Assembly (NCBI RefSeq): GCF_023278565.1
Contig: NC_064676.1
Coordinates: 1,364,001-1,428,000, forward strand
Origin: Colletotrichum lupini
Taxonomy: Eukaryota > Ascomycota > Sordariomycetes > Glomerellales > Glomerellaceae
Length of the DNA: 64,000 nucleotides
Direction: 5' to 3'
Position 1 is the stretch's first letter; every line of letters starts with the position of its first letter. The position numbers were made by a program, and so were the translations under genes. Positions 37,998 to 48,127 of the stretch are shown piece by piece. The notes below the pieces were generated by a model. That model was not told the origin of the DNA. It ran no database searches and was given only the letters and a program-made list of their open reading frames with translations.

Positions 37998-38428
37998 GCG
38001 TCGGATGAGCCGGAGCTTACAAGCCCTGTCTCCTTAGAACAGGCTTGATTTTAGCTTGGCCGCCCAAAGGTGACGGGAGTATGATTCATGAGTAACATAA
38101 ACATTGCAGCTTACCAGATACCTATTTCTTACATTTATCTCGACATTACACAATCTTGCACATTGCCACAGGTTCTCGGCGTTGACCAAATTCTGGTTTT
38201 TGCTAATTCTTTAGGACGAAATACTGGTTAATTGCAAGACAAGCCGCACGTGTATGGCATCATGAAGCTTCTTGAGAGGGGAAATCTCTATTACTTTGGG
38301 AAATTGTGTTTATGCTTGATTCATTCGGGGAAACTGACACTCCATGTTCTTTCCATTCAACCATGCCCGAATCAATTCTCAGTTGCTGTACAATTCTTCA
38401 GCTCCCCATCCCATGTTTCCTTTCAATC
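37998..38428. other. Convergent spacer
   Basis: 430 bp of 3' flanking DNA between the sulfate permease (plus) and the tail-anchored coiled-coil gene (minus). No feature seen. Confidence 0.4.
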
Positions 38429-39272
38429 TCAAGACCAGAGAACAGCATAGCCCACAATGGCAAGGACAACGACGACGAGAGCAGTACAAATAGCCAGATT
38501 GTGTCCCAGGGCACCCATTCTCTGGTTTCGGGTTGCCTGAGAAATGAACATCTCATCATATCGCATAATCTTCATCGTCAGCTCGTCGCATCTGTCCTGA
38601 AGCTCCTTGTGTCGCTGGTAGTGTTCGTCCTCAGAGGCCTTACTGCCGTGCTTAGAGGCGTCACGGGCGTCCTCGCAGAAAATGAGGTATTGAATTTGCT
38701 TGTCTTGGGTGGCTTGAGTCGTCTGGATTTGCTGTTGGGTGGCCTCGATCTGTTGTTGGCCTTTGTCCATACGCTCGACGTTTCTGTCCGTTTTCATTTG
38801 GCGTCCTTCAACTGCCTCCACTCGGCTCATCGCCGTGCGGTGATAGTGCACCGGATCTGTCTTGACTTGGAATTGATTCATGTCTTTCTTGAGCTGATTG
38901 CAAGTTTCCTCCATCTGCGCAACGCGTGACTCTAGCATCAGCATCGCCGTGTACTTATCGGCTGAGATGTCAGACTCCGTCTGGTTGTAGCTCGTATGAT
39001 TGACTACAGAGTTCTTGAACTTGAATGTTAGAAGCTTAGCATAGAAATGGATTCCAGAGAGGACACAATACCTGCTGGTTCTGATGGACGGAGTCCTTGC
39101 CCTTGGCCGAAAGAGGGTCATCCTGTGTGAGTTTCTGCGCCCAGTCAGCTGGAGAATAGATATTATGCTGGTACGCCACACTCGAAGTTCTCAATGTCTG
39201 CATCTTGCTGCCTTCCTGAACCCTGATCATCGACGCCATACCAGGCAGGTCCCCGTTAAGCGCACGGAGCAT
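38429..39272 (-). CDS. Tail-anchored coiled-coil protein (hypothetical)
   Basis: Reading leftward, exon 1 is 39,272-39,072. A 58-nt intron (39,071-39,014; an alternative acceptor two codons earlier is also in frame) leads to exon 2 from 39,013 to 38,429, giving 261 aa. Residues about 85-230 form a Gln/Glu/Lys-rich coiled coil with a polyQ-like patch (KGQQQIEATQQQIQTTQ). The last 22 residues are a single hydrophobic helix (ICTALVVVVLAIVGYAVLW) followed only by Ser, the arrangement of tail-anchored proteins inserted post-translationally into the ER or mitochondrial outer membrane. There is no SNARE zero-layer that I can identify. The start is uncertain, because acidic coding-like exons lie upstream on the same strand (39,866-40,147) and might belong to the same transcript. 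Confidence 0.65.
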
Positions 39273-39382
39273 CCTGATTTTCCTAACGGTTTGGTTCTAA
39301 CCATCTGCCTGGCGCCCCCATCCCCATTTAAGGCCTAGATATTGGCACAGGCGCGGGCAGGTGTGGTTTCCAAGGCTTCCAC

Positions 39383-39466
39383 GCCACGCGGTGGTTGAGA
39401 ATTGGCGCCTCTCACCTCAGGCTTGATGGTAGGAAGAGCGGCCAATTCTTCTGACCACCGCGTGGC
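39383..39466. repeat. Inverted repeat / hairpin
   Basis: GCCACGCGGTGGT (39,383-39,395) plus AATTGGC (39,400-39,406) is mirrored by GCCAATT (39,441-39,447) plus ACCACCGCGTGGC (39,454-39,466). This makes a long imperfect stem with a loop of about 35 nt. Flanking bases extend the pairing weakly to about 39,371-39,480. Confidence 0.75.
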
Positions 39467-39489
39467 TTTCTTCCAAGCTCTCCGCAGGG

Positions 39490-39865
39490 ACACCCGAAGG
39501 TGTCATCAGGGCCGTCCCACAAGAATCACCCCCAAAACGGGAGAGTAGGGAATGATCTCGAGCTGCTCTATTAGGGTATGACGACGACGAGACCGAACCC
39601 TCACGAGTCATCCCCCAGTCCATCGAACCGGAGGTTGACGCCACGTCCCGCACCCGATATCCGTCACTCGAAGGGCGATGCCCCGGCTCAAAGTAGAGTC
39701 GGTGACCGGTCCAAATGGTCCTGGCATCCACACATGCCTCAAGCTTGAGATATCGCCGGACTCCCGATACGTCATTTGCTTAGGACTCGGAGGGCAGGGC
39801 AACCACAGGAAGCGCAAGACGCAAAGAAAAACGAGGCTGGGACACAATGTGAATTGTGGGCGTAC
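39490..39865 (-). repeat. Diverged duplicated segment B, starts at a donor site
   Basis: Begins GTACGCCCACAATT at a splice-donor position. It is collinear with the segment at 40,355-40,772: shared blocks CCTAAGC (offset ~81), CCATTTGGAC (~147), CCCTACTCTC (~315) and ACACCTTCGGGTGT (~362) occur in the same order. Confidence 0.6.
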
Positions 39866-40147
39866 CTCATTGCCGTTGTCAGAGTCGACCTGTCGAACAG
39901 ATGTCAGCAAAAGGGTTCACATGTTTTGAGGATGATGTCGAGGTCCAACTTACTGAATTGTCTGCCATATCATCCTGGCTCTCGGAATCATCGAATGAGT
40001 TGTCCTGTGTCTTCACCCAGTCAGCAAGGAAAACCTTACTGGTAAGCCCAACTCGTCATCCTCTATTGTGCCACGCCATTGAGATCCTGCATCTTTGCTG
40101 CCGCTACCACTACAATCTCGCCAAGATCGGTACTTCTTAACATCCAT
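39866..40147 (-). CDS. Candidate acidic exons of an unresolved gene
   Basis: On the minus strand an ATG at 40,147 in good context opens 36 codons ending IEDDELGLP at 40,040, followed by a GTAAGG donor. A 51-nt exon (40,004-39,954, DNSFDDSESQDDMADNS) ends at GTAAGT. A 64-nt intron with a GCTGAC branch site leads to a 24-nt exon (39,889-39,866, VDSDNGNE) ending at GTACGC. All three share strand, phase and an Asp/Ser/Glu-rich character, which suggests real coding sequence. The weak point is the first intron, only 35 nt, shorter than normal fungal introns. What follows 39,866 is not resolved; the tail-anchored gene at 39,272 could be the continuation. Confidence 0.3.
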
Positions 40148-40354
40148 GGAGAAACACTTTTGGCTTGCGACACCTAGCTACCACGCGGTTCAACTTTTGA
40201 CGGAAGGACGTTGCGGTTAGCTCAAGAACGCAACCGTGAGGAAGCGTTCCTGAGAACCCAGACATCGATGGGGACCCAGAATGTCACCTAGAAAAAGATC
40301 CAGATGTCGCGAGACTAGTCCTGAAAGATGGCTGGGACTAGCTCCATGAACCCG

Positions 40355-40772
40355 CCCGAAGGCGGAAGTTATAAGGGGGCACCTTTCACAGCCACACCCG
40401 GAAACGAGAGAGTAGGGTGTACCTCCAAGGCCCGCTACCCTGCTTGCCCAGCAGGACGGATTGGTGGCAACAAGTAACCGATTGGACCATCCCAGGACTT
40501 CCACGAGGGAAATCCGAGGTGGTTGAGACCATACCGCCCGAAGGCAGAACCGGAATGAAGAGGTGATTTGCCCCGACTGCCCACAGAAGGGTGACTGGCC
40601 TGTCCAAATGGCCCTGCCACCCTGGCAATTCACCTCTCCAATTCCGGGCTCCCGACGTCTCACCGAGAACAAATTCTCGGCCCGCTTAGGGTCCAATCGG
40701 CAAGATGGGCAGGTGGGAAGAGACACGAGAGAAGACGAGTCCGGGACGCAAATGAAAAGATTGCGGGCTTAC
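40355..40772 (-). repeat. Diverged duplicated segment A, starts at a donor site
   Basis: Begins GTAAGCCCGCAATC directly after a coding-like stretch. Landmarks: CCTAAGC (offset ~82), CCATTTGGAC (~161), CCCTACTCTC (~355) and CGCCTTCGGGCG (~408). It is diverged but collinear with the segment at 39,490-39,865. Confidence 0.6.
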
Positions 40773-41750
40773 CATGGTGTTGCTGCTGTGACAACGCTTC
40801 ATTCTGGGAACCTCGATCTCGGAGGGAGGAGAGCAGGCCATCGCGAGGAAGATCTGGGTGAAATATTCGTCAGTGATGAGGAAAGAAAACCCGAGACTGA
40901 GATGAGAACTTGCGCTGAATTTCCAATCAATTCGGGCGAGAGAGATGAGAATGAGCCGATAATGACATGGCTGAGGTGAGGTGGAATGAAGAAAAAGCCG
41001 AGTGAGGGGATTGGCAGAGGAAGAGAAAAGAGGATCGAATGGAAGCAAAGCTGGAAGAAGGTCGACATTGCGAAGTGGGCAGCCAGAAAGGCGGTGGTGT
41101 TGGATTTGAGAAGAAGAAAAAGAAAGAGAAAGGTGTGAGGAAGAGAATGAGGAAGAGGAAGTGAGCTGTGGCAGACGGAAAAACCAACCAAGTGAGTCTG
41201 CCTGACCACCTACCCTCACGTGAGGGCGGTCTGAATATTTTGATTTTCGAGAGAAAAAAATAGGACGCGTGAGGGATGAAATATTGATGAAAAGTTGGGA
41301 GGGGGGGTGAGACGCGTGAGTTGAAGAGGAAGGAGCCAGAAAATCGGTCCCAACTGCTCAGACTGACGAGGTGTTGAGAAAGGAAATGGAAGAGTGATAT
41401 TTGCGAAGGGAAGGGAAGGATGAGTAGAAAGAATGAGAAAAAGATAAATATCGTACCTTTGATCAAAATCATGAGCGACGCGTATCGCGAGATGAAGCCG
41501 TCGCCTCTTGTTGGGCGAAGCTGCTTTGTCGATGAGAAAGTGTTGTGGTGACGGAGAAGAAGAGGAAGAAGAAGAAAAAAATGAGAAGACCCCGAGGGTG
41601 GAAGAGGGAGAGAAGTTGGGGGTTAGAGGATGTGAGTTAGAAAAAGAGAAATCTCGGGCAGACCAAGGTGGGAGGGTCAAAATGGGCGCAGGGCGTAGAC
41701 TTGCTGCCTCACGGGTAAGAATGAGGCATCTGGTGCGGTTCTAGACGCGT
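40773..41750 (-). other. Purine/pyrimidine-asymmetric region, possible 5' exons
   Basis: The plus strand is strongly GA-rich, so the minus strand is CT-rich like a fungal leader. Minus-strand splice-like sites occur, for example CTGAC..CACCCAG at about 40,855-40,876 and ATCAAAG|GTACG near 41,455. A coding-like stretch, KAASPNKRRRLHLAIRVAHD, lies at about 41,460-41,530. Several 130-180-codon minus frames are low-complexity Ser/Phe/Leu readings of the CT tract and are not credible proteins. I read this as probable 5' UTR and early exons of an unresolved minus-strand gene. Confidence 0.3.
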
Positions 41751-44074
41751 GTGAGAAGATGACGTCGGAAAGGTGAAGTAAACAGACGCGGCTTCTGGCT
41801 TCAGTCGAAGAAGGAGCAGACTCGAAGGGGAATCTAAGGAGACGAATGGGTCAATATCCAGGAGAACAAATCGCACGCCATCCAAGAATACGGGATAATG
41901 GAGATCAGAGTAACTGATCGAGAACAAATAATGAGAATACTGACCTCGTGGATAGGACTGCCCTTCTAGTCGCGCTTTGGCAACTGGGTGTGTGAAGTTG
42001 AGACTTGCTTTTACTAGGTGACGACAGGTCGAGGTACGATAACAAGACGTGATTTATTATTCGCAGACGGAAAAACCTCAGACAAACTATTTCTCAGCCC
42101 TAATGACTGTATTCTATTCGTATCCGCCGTTTATCTCAGGAGTACGACGAACGGCAAACACCATCCACAGCGAAGAAAAGGAGCCAGAAATAATATACCT
42201 TGAGCTGAAGCATGCTTCACAATGAAGCAATAGATATCTCCTAAGATTATTTCACTCATGCTCGTCCCTAGTGCATTGACGATGTTTTGGCCAGAATTCT
42301 GGTGATTTCACGGGGTCTCTCCTTTTCCTTGGCAAAGTGCGATGGGCATCTCCTCAAGTCTGGATGCTCGCATGTGGCCGGCGCATTGCTCCCAAATCAG
42401 ACCAGGTGATCCTTCTCCGTGTAGTCTATCTCTTCCTCGTGTTTTATGTCGTCTGTTTTCGCCGCTTGACGGGGGCATTTGCATTTGACCTAGCGATTCT
42501 AGGTACTCAAGGGATGCCCATCGTTGCCTTTAAAGCGTCACGTCACGGTAAATCGCCGTTTTCTTCATTGGGCAAACCGCAGTATCGACAGCCGCGAAAT
42601 TTCTGCGTGCCCAATCAACGGGAATTTCGGGTTTCCTTGGACTCGAGGGTAGCTTGATTGTGCCAATGTTATTGTACTGCTCTAGAGCATACGCAAGAGC
42701 TCACTGAGCCTAGCGGATAGCAAATGCTCGTCAAAGGCATGTCTTGGCATCATTGTTGTTCCCGGATCTCATCACCCTAATTAGCCTCCCAGAAAAGCGC
42801 GTTGTTGTGATAACTACTAACCTTAGGCCAGAGAATTTTTGTCGCGTCGGATACCTATTCGCAAGGCAGGTGCCAACGGGTGGATGGTCGTCCCCTCCTT
42901 CTACGTCAATTTCACAACTTCGATACTGGAGGTTCGATCAGTTCTCGCCGCATGGCTGTCAGCTTCTTACAACTTTGTAGTATTTGTTTCATACTTACTC
43001 TGCAAGACTATCTGTTCAACGAACAATTTGATGTGGTCAATGAGTTTGCGTAATCGGGGAAACTTGATGGAAAGCACAAAGACTTCCGTTTCCTTCGAGC
43101 AGAACTGGCCCCAAAGCTTACGCCTAATTAAAGCAATCTCAGGGAGGCTCAACAGCGCCAAACAATTACATTATGGAATTTCGAACAAGAAACGTTTTCA
43201 TAATCAATTGGTCTGTTGCACTACACGCAGGTGACAACAGAGCCTACCGCACAGAAGCCTTGATCATCAGCTATATATGGCAAGTGTGACATGAGATCTG
43301 CCATTTTCATAGATGAAGATGGCCGTAAGTCAAAACACTTGGGGATCAAGTCCACTGTAAAACTTAGCTGGCACTCGTGTATATAGTTATACCATGATTA
43401 CGCTCAGGAATTCTTGCTATCGGGTTTGTGTCGGGTTTGTTCGTCCATACCAGCAATTCTGTCAGATAATACCACTAGCCCCTTCAGTTCTCATCATCAT
43501 GCCTCTTGTTGTCTCCTTCAAATCTCTCTTGAGCCTTTGCTAAGGCATGTTGGTTATCCAAGGAGTCTCCCATGGGCTACAATGAAGGCATTCAGCCACT
43601 CGAAGGACACATACGTACCCCTGAATGCCTTCTGGAAAACGTGATTCACGTTCGTTCTCTCATGAAAGACGCAATACTGTTCACCGCTGACCCCTAATTG
43701 GAAAAATAACCTACCTTCCTCTTTCACTACTGTATCCCGATCAGGACAACGTTGGAGGTGGGTCCTTGTCCTGGAATGCCCCCATCACCAACTTCACCTT
43801 TCAAAAAGTATAAAGATTCCTCTCTCTGGCTCTTTTCTTCCAATCCGCTTTCTCTCCTTACCGCACACAAGCTTTCCAGACTTTTTGCATTCGTCTCTCA
43901 ACTCCTATTCACCACACAACTTGCCTTTTTCACGGGCCCAAGAGCACGCCTCTGTTAAGAAGGCATGTTCATGAAGAGCCTTTTTTTTCTACGTTATTAC
44001 TGGGGAAACAATCTGACAATCTTGAATAGAATCACTTGATCACCACACGAACAATACACAACTCCTCAATCGCA
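41751..44074. other. Intergenic region, no supported gene
   Basis: Frames of 76-131 codons (for example 42,337-42,657 and 42,839-43,234, plus strand) show no domain, no splice partner and cysteine/serine-rich random-looking composition. The right end includes the leader of the small gene at 44,075. Confidence 0.45.
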
Positions 44075-44493
44075 ATGTCTCACGGCACTTCTTCTATGAG
44101 CAGCAGCATGGCAGTCATGGTAAGGCCAAGCACCTTTTGATACCTGCAGGTCAGCACTAACAAAGACTACAGACTTCTGACACCGAAGACGACTTCGTTG
44201 TTGTCGACTCCAACAGCGAGATTGAGAAGCTCCAGAAGGAACACAAGCAAACCATGAAGGCTTTGGTCGACACGCACCTTGCGGAGCTGGCAATGTTGCG
44301 GGACAGCTGCAATAGACGCGCCGAGAATGCGATTCGCACCGCTGGTCTGTCCATTGACCGCAACAACGAGCGCCATCAGGACGAGGTCAGAGATCTGAAA
44401 AGGGCTCTCGCTGCCGAGCAGGCCAAAGTGGCTCATCTCATGACGGTGTGCCCTCCTCACCTCAGAGGTAGTGCTTCGCGCAGCTCCCAATAG
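44075..44493 (+). CDS. Small coiled-coil protein (hypothetical)
   Basis: Exon 1 (44,075-44,119) and exon 2 (44,173-44,493) flank a 53-nt intron with a CACTAAC branch site and TACAG acceptor; 121 aa. A Ser/Met-rich start is followed by an acidic linker (TSDTEDDFVVVDSNSEIEKL) and a helical, charged coiled coil (residues about 30-100). There is no signal peptide or membrane segment. The EDDFVVVDS motif resembles short acidic-hydrophobic docking motifs, but no function can be assigned. Confidence 0.65.
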
Positions 44494-45469
44494 AGATGGA
44501 GCCGATGGGAACCTCAAGTATCCCGCCATTATCTACATAGTTCAGTAGTCAGGCCGGGATTGTTTCACTCGCAAACAGGAGATAACCGATACAAGTGATA
44601 CATTGAGACGGTCAGAGAAAGGTCGAAGAGCCTCAGCAATAAGATCGTGAATCAGTTGGCGACATGGCGCACATGTGAAGGTACCTATCTTGCATTGTTG
44701 GCTGATGCAAAGACATAGTATCTAGCAGGAAAGTCGTTCTACAATCCGTCATGGCCCACGATGTTTCCCTGAGTAGCCGATTGAAATTCATATCTTCCTT
44801 TCCCCTACGGCCATGTTTTCCAGTATATCCATGCCTTGAGAAGGCAACAAACTCGTCTAGGCAACGAGGGTAAGTTGGTGTCTTCTGGGCTCAATTGCTC
44901 CAAGCCTTTTGCTGCAGAAGGCAGTCTATCGCCTCGAGGGCTTTCGTGGCTTCATCCAAAGGATACGTGCTTGTATTGGTTGATTTAGATAGGGAGTCCC
45001 CGAGAGCCTTCGTTCTTATTGCAAGATTGCCTTTCGTCCATTAGGATTTGTGAAAATCCCACCACTCTTCGGACTGATGTGGACTCTGTGGATGGCAAAT
45101 ACTATCAGGACAGTCCTTTGGAATACGATCCGATTCCAGTTTATAGGGTGTTACAACTTTCTTCGGTTTAATGACTCTTCTCTACGTAGTCACACTTCCC
45201 TCCACATGCACCACGAAGTTTGTAGCACTTCGTGTCCATCTCGGACATCAACAACCTCAAAGCAGAACCACGCCCCAGTCATCTATACGACCAGTACGAG
45301 TAATTGCACCAAACCCCATACTTCAGAGTTCTTTCTGGCGAAGGATATTTCGCAAGGCCGAGACGTTTGCCACTTCTTACCGATCAGACGAGCGCAGCGA
45401 GCTATTATCAGATCTTCTTCAGGCCGATCCTCACAGGCAACCAATTTGGTGGCTTCTTCCGGCACTACA
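44494..45469. other. Intergenic region
   Basis: No supported gene. A long plus frame overlapping the next gene (45,050-45,826) is an alternate-frame reading of its 5' flank and exon 2. Confidence 0.45.
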
Positions 45470-46190
45470 ATGGTCGACAACAACACCTCGACCTACAGTG
45501 GTCTCAAGGTTAGTTTCACGCCTGGTTTTCAAGCTCCCGGGGTTCCTCGCGGAAACATCCCCATTGAGATGATCGCCTTACCTGCCCGAGCTGTTCTTCA
45601 AACCAAAGCAAGCACTGACAACGCGCAAATACACACAGTTCGTCCAATACGACGAGAAAGAGCACGAAAAGCTCTTCACGCAACTCATGGCCGACGACGA
45701 GAAAAAGGCCACGGAGCGCAGACTCGAAGGCAAAGACCTCATCGCCATCCTCATTACCTCCCGCGAAGAAGCCCTCTCCGAGCTAGCCCACTTCCAGATC
45801 CGCGCCAACAAGATCGCCCAAGCTAACAAGCGCGAAGTTTCCGAGCTTCACAGCAAGATCTCGGTCTCTTACGATGTGGCGCACACGAGCTACGCCCAGG
45901 CTCAGGAGTACTACGGCCACATTGATTACTACCGAAAGGAGAGTGAGCGCAAGGACGCCGTTATTCAGCAGTCGCAGCACGAGCTGGTGACTTTGCAGGC
46001 ACAGCTCTTCCAGAAGACGCAGGAGGTGGCGGAACAGCAGGGTCAGTTAGATGAGGCTGTTGCCAAGAATAAGGAGCTTCTTGCTCAGTTGGAGGATGTT
46101 CGCAAGAAGGTTGACAGAATTATGAGAGCTTCGGAGGTTCCCTCCCCTTCTCCTTCGATTGGCTACGATCGGGAGCACAGCATGACGTAA
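45470..46190 (+). CDS. Coiled-coil protein (hypothetical)
   Basis: Exon 1 (45,470-45,508, 13 codons) is joined by a 130-nt intron (GTTAGT donor, CACTGAC branch, CACAG acceptor) to exon 2 (45,639-46,190); 196 aa. The product is almost entirely helical. A charged N-terminal helix is followed by a tyrosine-rich stretch (SYDVAHTSYAQAQEYYGHID) and a long coiled coil (about 110-175) ending in a Ser/Pro tail. It is the third small coiled-coil gene within 8 kb, after those at 38,429 and 44,075; I see no clear sequence kinship among them. Function unknown. The first exon is short and the intron long for this genome, so the start is less certain than the body. Confidence 0.65.
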
Positions 46191-46802
46191 CGGATGTTTG
46201 GATCTTTGAATGAGACCTGGATGGTGGTCTACGATGGAAACCTGACAGCACAAGGAGTTTGACCATGTTCTGGCTTGGACTTGGCTTGGGCTGATGTTTC
46301 TGGAATGAAGGCTACTCCTTTGGCGAAGTAATAAACATACTGGCCGGCAATGAACTGAATACCGAATCATCGGAGAAAGTTCTTGATTCTCTGTGACGCT
46401 CCATCTCATAGCATCTTGAAGTTCTGAATATCTATTCATGGTATCAATACCTAGGTCGTACCTTGTCTGGGGCTCCAGTCGTCGAATACACAGCCACACC
46501 ACCGAACAATCCAGACCGGTACCGCCATACGCCACGCCTTTCCCCTGCATACGGTTGGCCCCACCTCTTCAAAGGCGGTCACCCGATCGAGTTACCCCGG
46601 GACCCTCGTACACCGAGGATCGGCGGGGCAGTTTCTCGGTGAACAACAATTTTATTCGAGAAACCCATCCCACCCTGCCTCGCAAGTCCCATCGCCGACG
46701 GTGCATAGAACGACAGTCCTACCCGTCGCAACTCCAAGAACCCGCGACACTCGCAATTGAGCTACCCTCCCCCGGCTCAGCCACCCCACAAACTCAGCCA
46801 AG
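46191..46802. other. Intergenic region upstream of RRP1
   Basis: No supported gene; the plus frame starting at 46,438 reads through the RRP1 first exon and intron in the wrong frame. Confidence 0.4.
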
Positions 46803-47657
46803 ATGGCGTCTCAAGAACAGAACATGCCGTTCATCAGGAACCTGGCCTCCAGCGGTTCGTCCCCCGTCGCATCGCAATCTTCGGTCCCGAACCTGCCGTC
46901 GCGAACCTCCCAATCTTCCAGGCCAAACCCCCAGAGCAACTTCAACTGACTCCCTCGTGCCCCCCTAGACCGCAAACTCCGAACCCAAGCCCTGACCTCC
47001 CTCCAAACCTTCCTCGGCTCCCACCGCGCCCTCTCCCACCTCGAAGCCCTCAAGCTCTGGAAGGGCCTCTTCTACGCAATGTGGATGTGCGACCGCCCCA
47101 TCCCGCAACAAAACCTCGCCTCCGAGCTCGCCGGCCTGACAGCCTGCCTCCGCAACGACGACGTGCCCACCTGGCTCGCCGCCTTCTGGGAGATCCTCTC
47201 CAAGCAGTGGACGGACATCGACGTCCTCCGCATGGAGAAGTTCCTCCTCCTCGTCAGACGCACGTTTACTTCGGGACTTCAGTGGGTCAAGGAGGGCGAG
47301 TACCAGGAAGCGAGGGTGGATGCGTTGCTGAAGGTGTACGGCGAGTGGCCGTTTGAGCTCGAGGGCGACTTGAGAAAGGTGCCGATCGGGCTAAGGCTCC
47401 ACGGGCTTGATATCTGGGTTGACGAGCTGGATCGGTTGGAGATGCTCGAGGAGAAGGACGCCAAGGCGGTGGCGTTTGCCAAGAAGCTGAGCCAGCTTGT
47501 TGAGCCGTTGAGGAAGTCACCCGTCAAGACTGTGCGAGCCAAGGCCGCGGTCGTGGTTGAGGACGAGAGGCTGCCGTGGACGGAGAACACGGCTACCGAG
47601 GAGGCGGAGGCGGCAGATGGGGATGATGATGAATGGGGCGGCATTGACGATCAATAG
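46803..47657 (+). CDS. RRP1: Ribosomal RNA-processing protein Rrp1 (Nop52 family)
   Basis: Exon 1 (46,803-46,854) and exon 2 (46,969-47,657) flank a 114-nt intron (GTTCGT donor, AACTGAC branch, CCTAG acceptor); 246 aa. The Nop52 fold is recognisable in FIRNLASSDRKLRTQALTSL, then LSHLEALKLWKGLFYAMWMC, then DRPIPQQNLASELA. After these come WLAAFWEILSKQWTDIDVLR and DKFLLLVRR-like helices (here MEKFLLLVRRTF), followed by RKVPIGLRLHGLDIWVDEL. The C-terminus is acidic (ADGDDDEWGGIDDQ). Rrp1 is a nucleolar pre-60S factor needed for processing of 27S pre-rRNA. At 246 aa it is compact relative to the yeast protein but complete in the conserved region. It converges on the sphingoid-base kinase gene. 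Confidence 0.93.
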
Positions 47658-48127
47658 AGGGGGTTTAGCACTCCCCTTGGCTTCGTGTCTTTGCATGGGA
47701 TGGTGAACACGGCGTTGGTTGGATTTTACAAAAAGAAAGGGAGGCATGTCATTTTTGATGGAAGGATTCCGCGTGGGTTTCTGTTCCATGGGAAGCGGTG
47801 GTGGGAACCAAAAAGAGAAATCAGGTATTATGTGCAACGCTGTACTCTATAGTATACAGTGATATCCAATGGCTGCCCTTTTTGCCATCCTGGCCGCCTG
47901 CTCTTCCAGCCCGGCCCGACGATGGCTGTACTCTTCCCGTCTTCGTCTTGTTCTATCTGGGTATCTCGACTTTTGAAGAAACAAATCACTGCTCCCTACT
48001 CCGCTTCCGCTTCCTTCGTTTGCGGCCAAAAGGCCGTTGTGCCATGTCTTGGTTGGCCGTCTCGACCTCAATCACAGCCGGTGACACCATTTCGTCTCCC
48101 TTCACTGCGCAGATCTGGGGCGATCTC
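47658..48127. other. Convergent spacer between RRP1 and LCB kinase
   Basis: 470 bp of shared 3' flanking sequence; no other feature is seen. Confidence 0.4.

Noticed and set aside
40927..41680. Overlapping 130-180-codon minus frames rich in Ser, Phe and Leu
   Set aside because: They follow from a CT-rich tract, overlap in two frames and look like leader or intron sequence rather than protein.
42839..43234. 131-codon plus frame with a hydrophobic stretch
   Set aside because: Composition is random-like and no start context, partner exon or family resemblance is seen.
45050..45826. 258-codon plus frame
   Set aside because: Crosses the intron and exon 2 of the 45,470 gene in a different frame; no domain, random composition.
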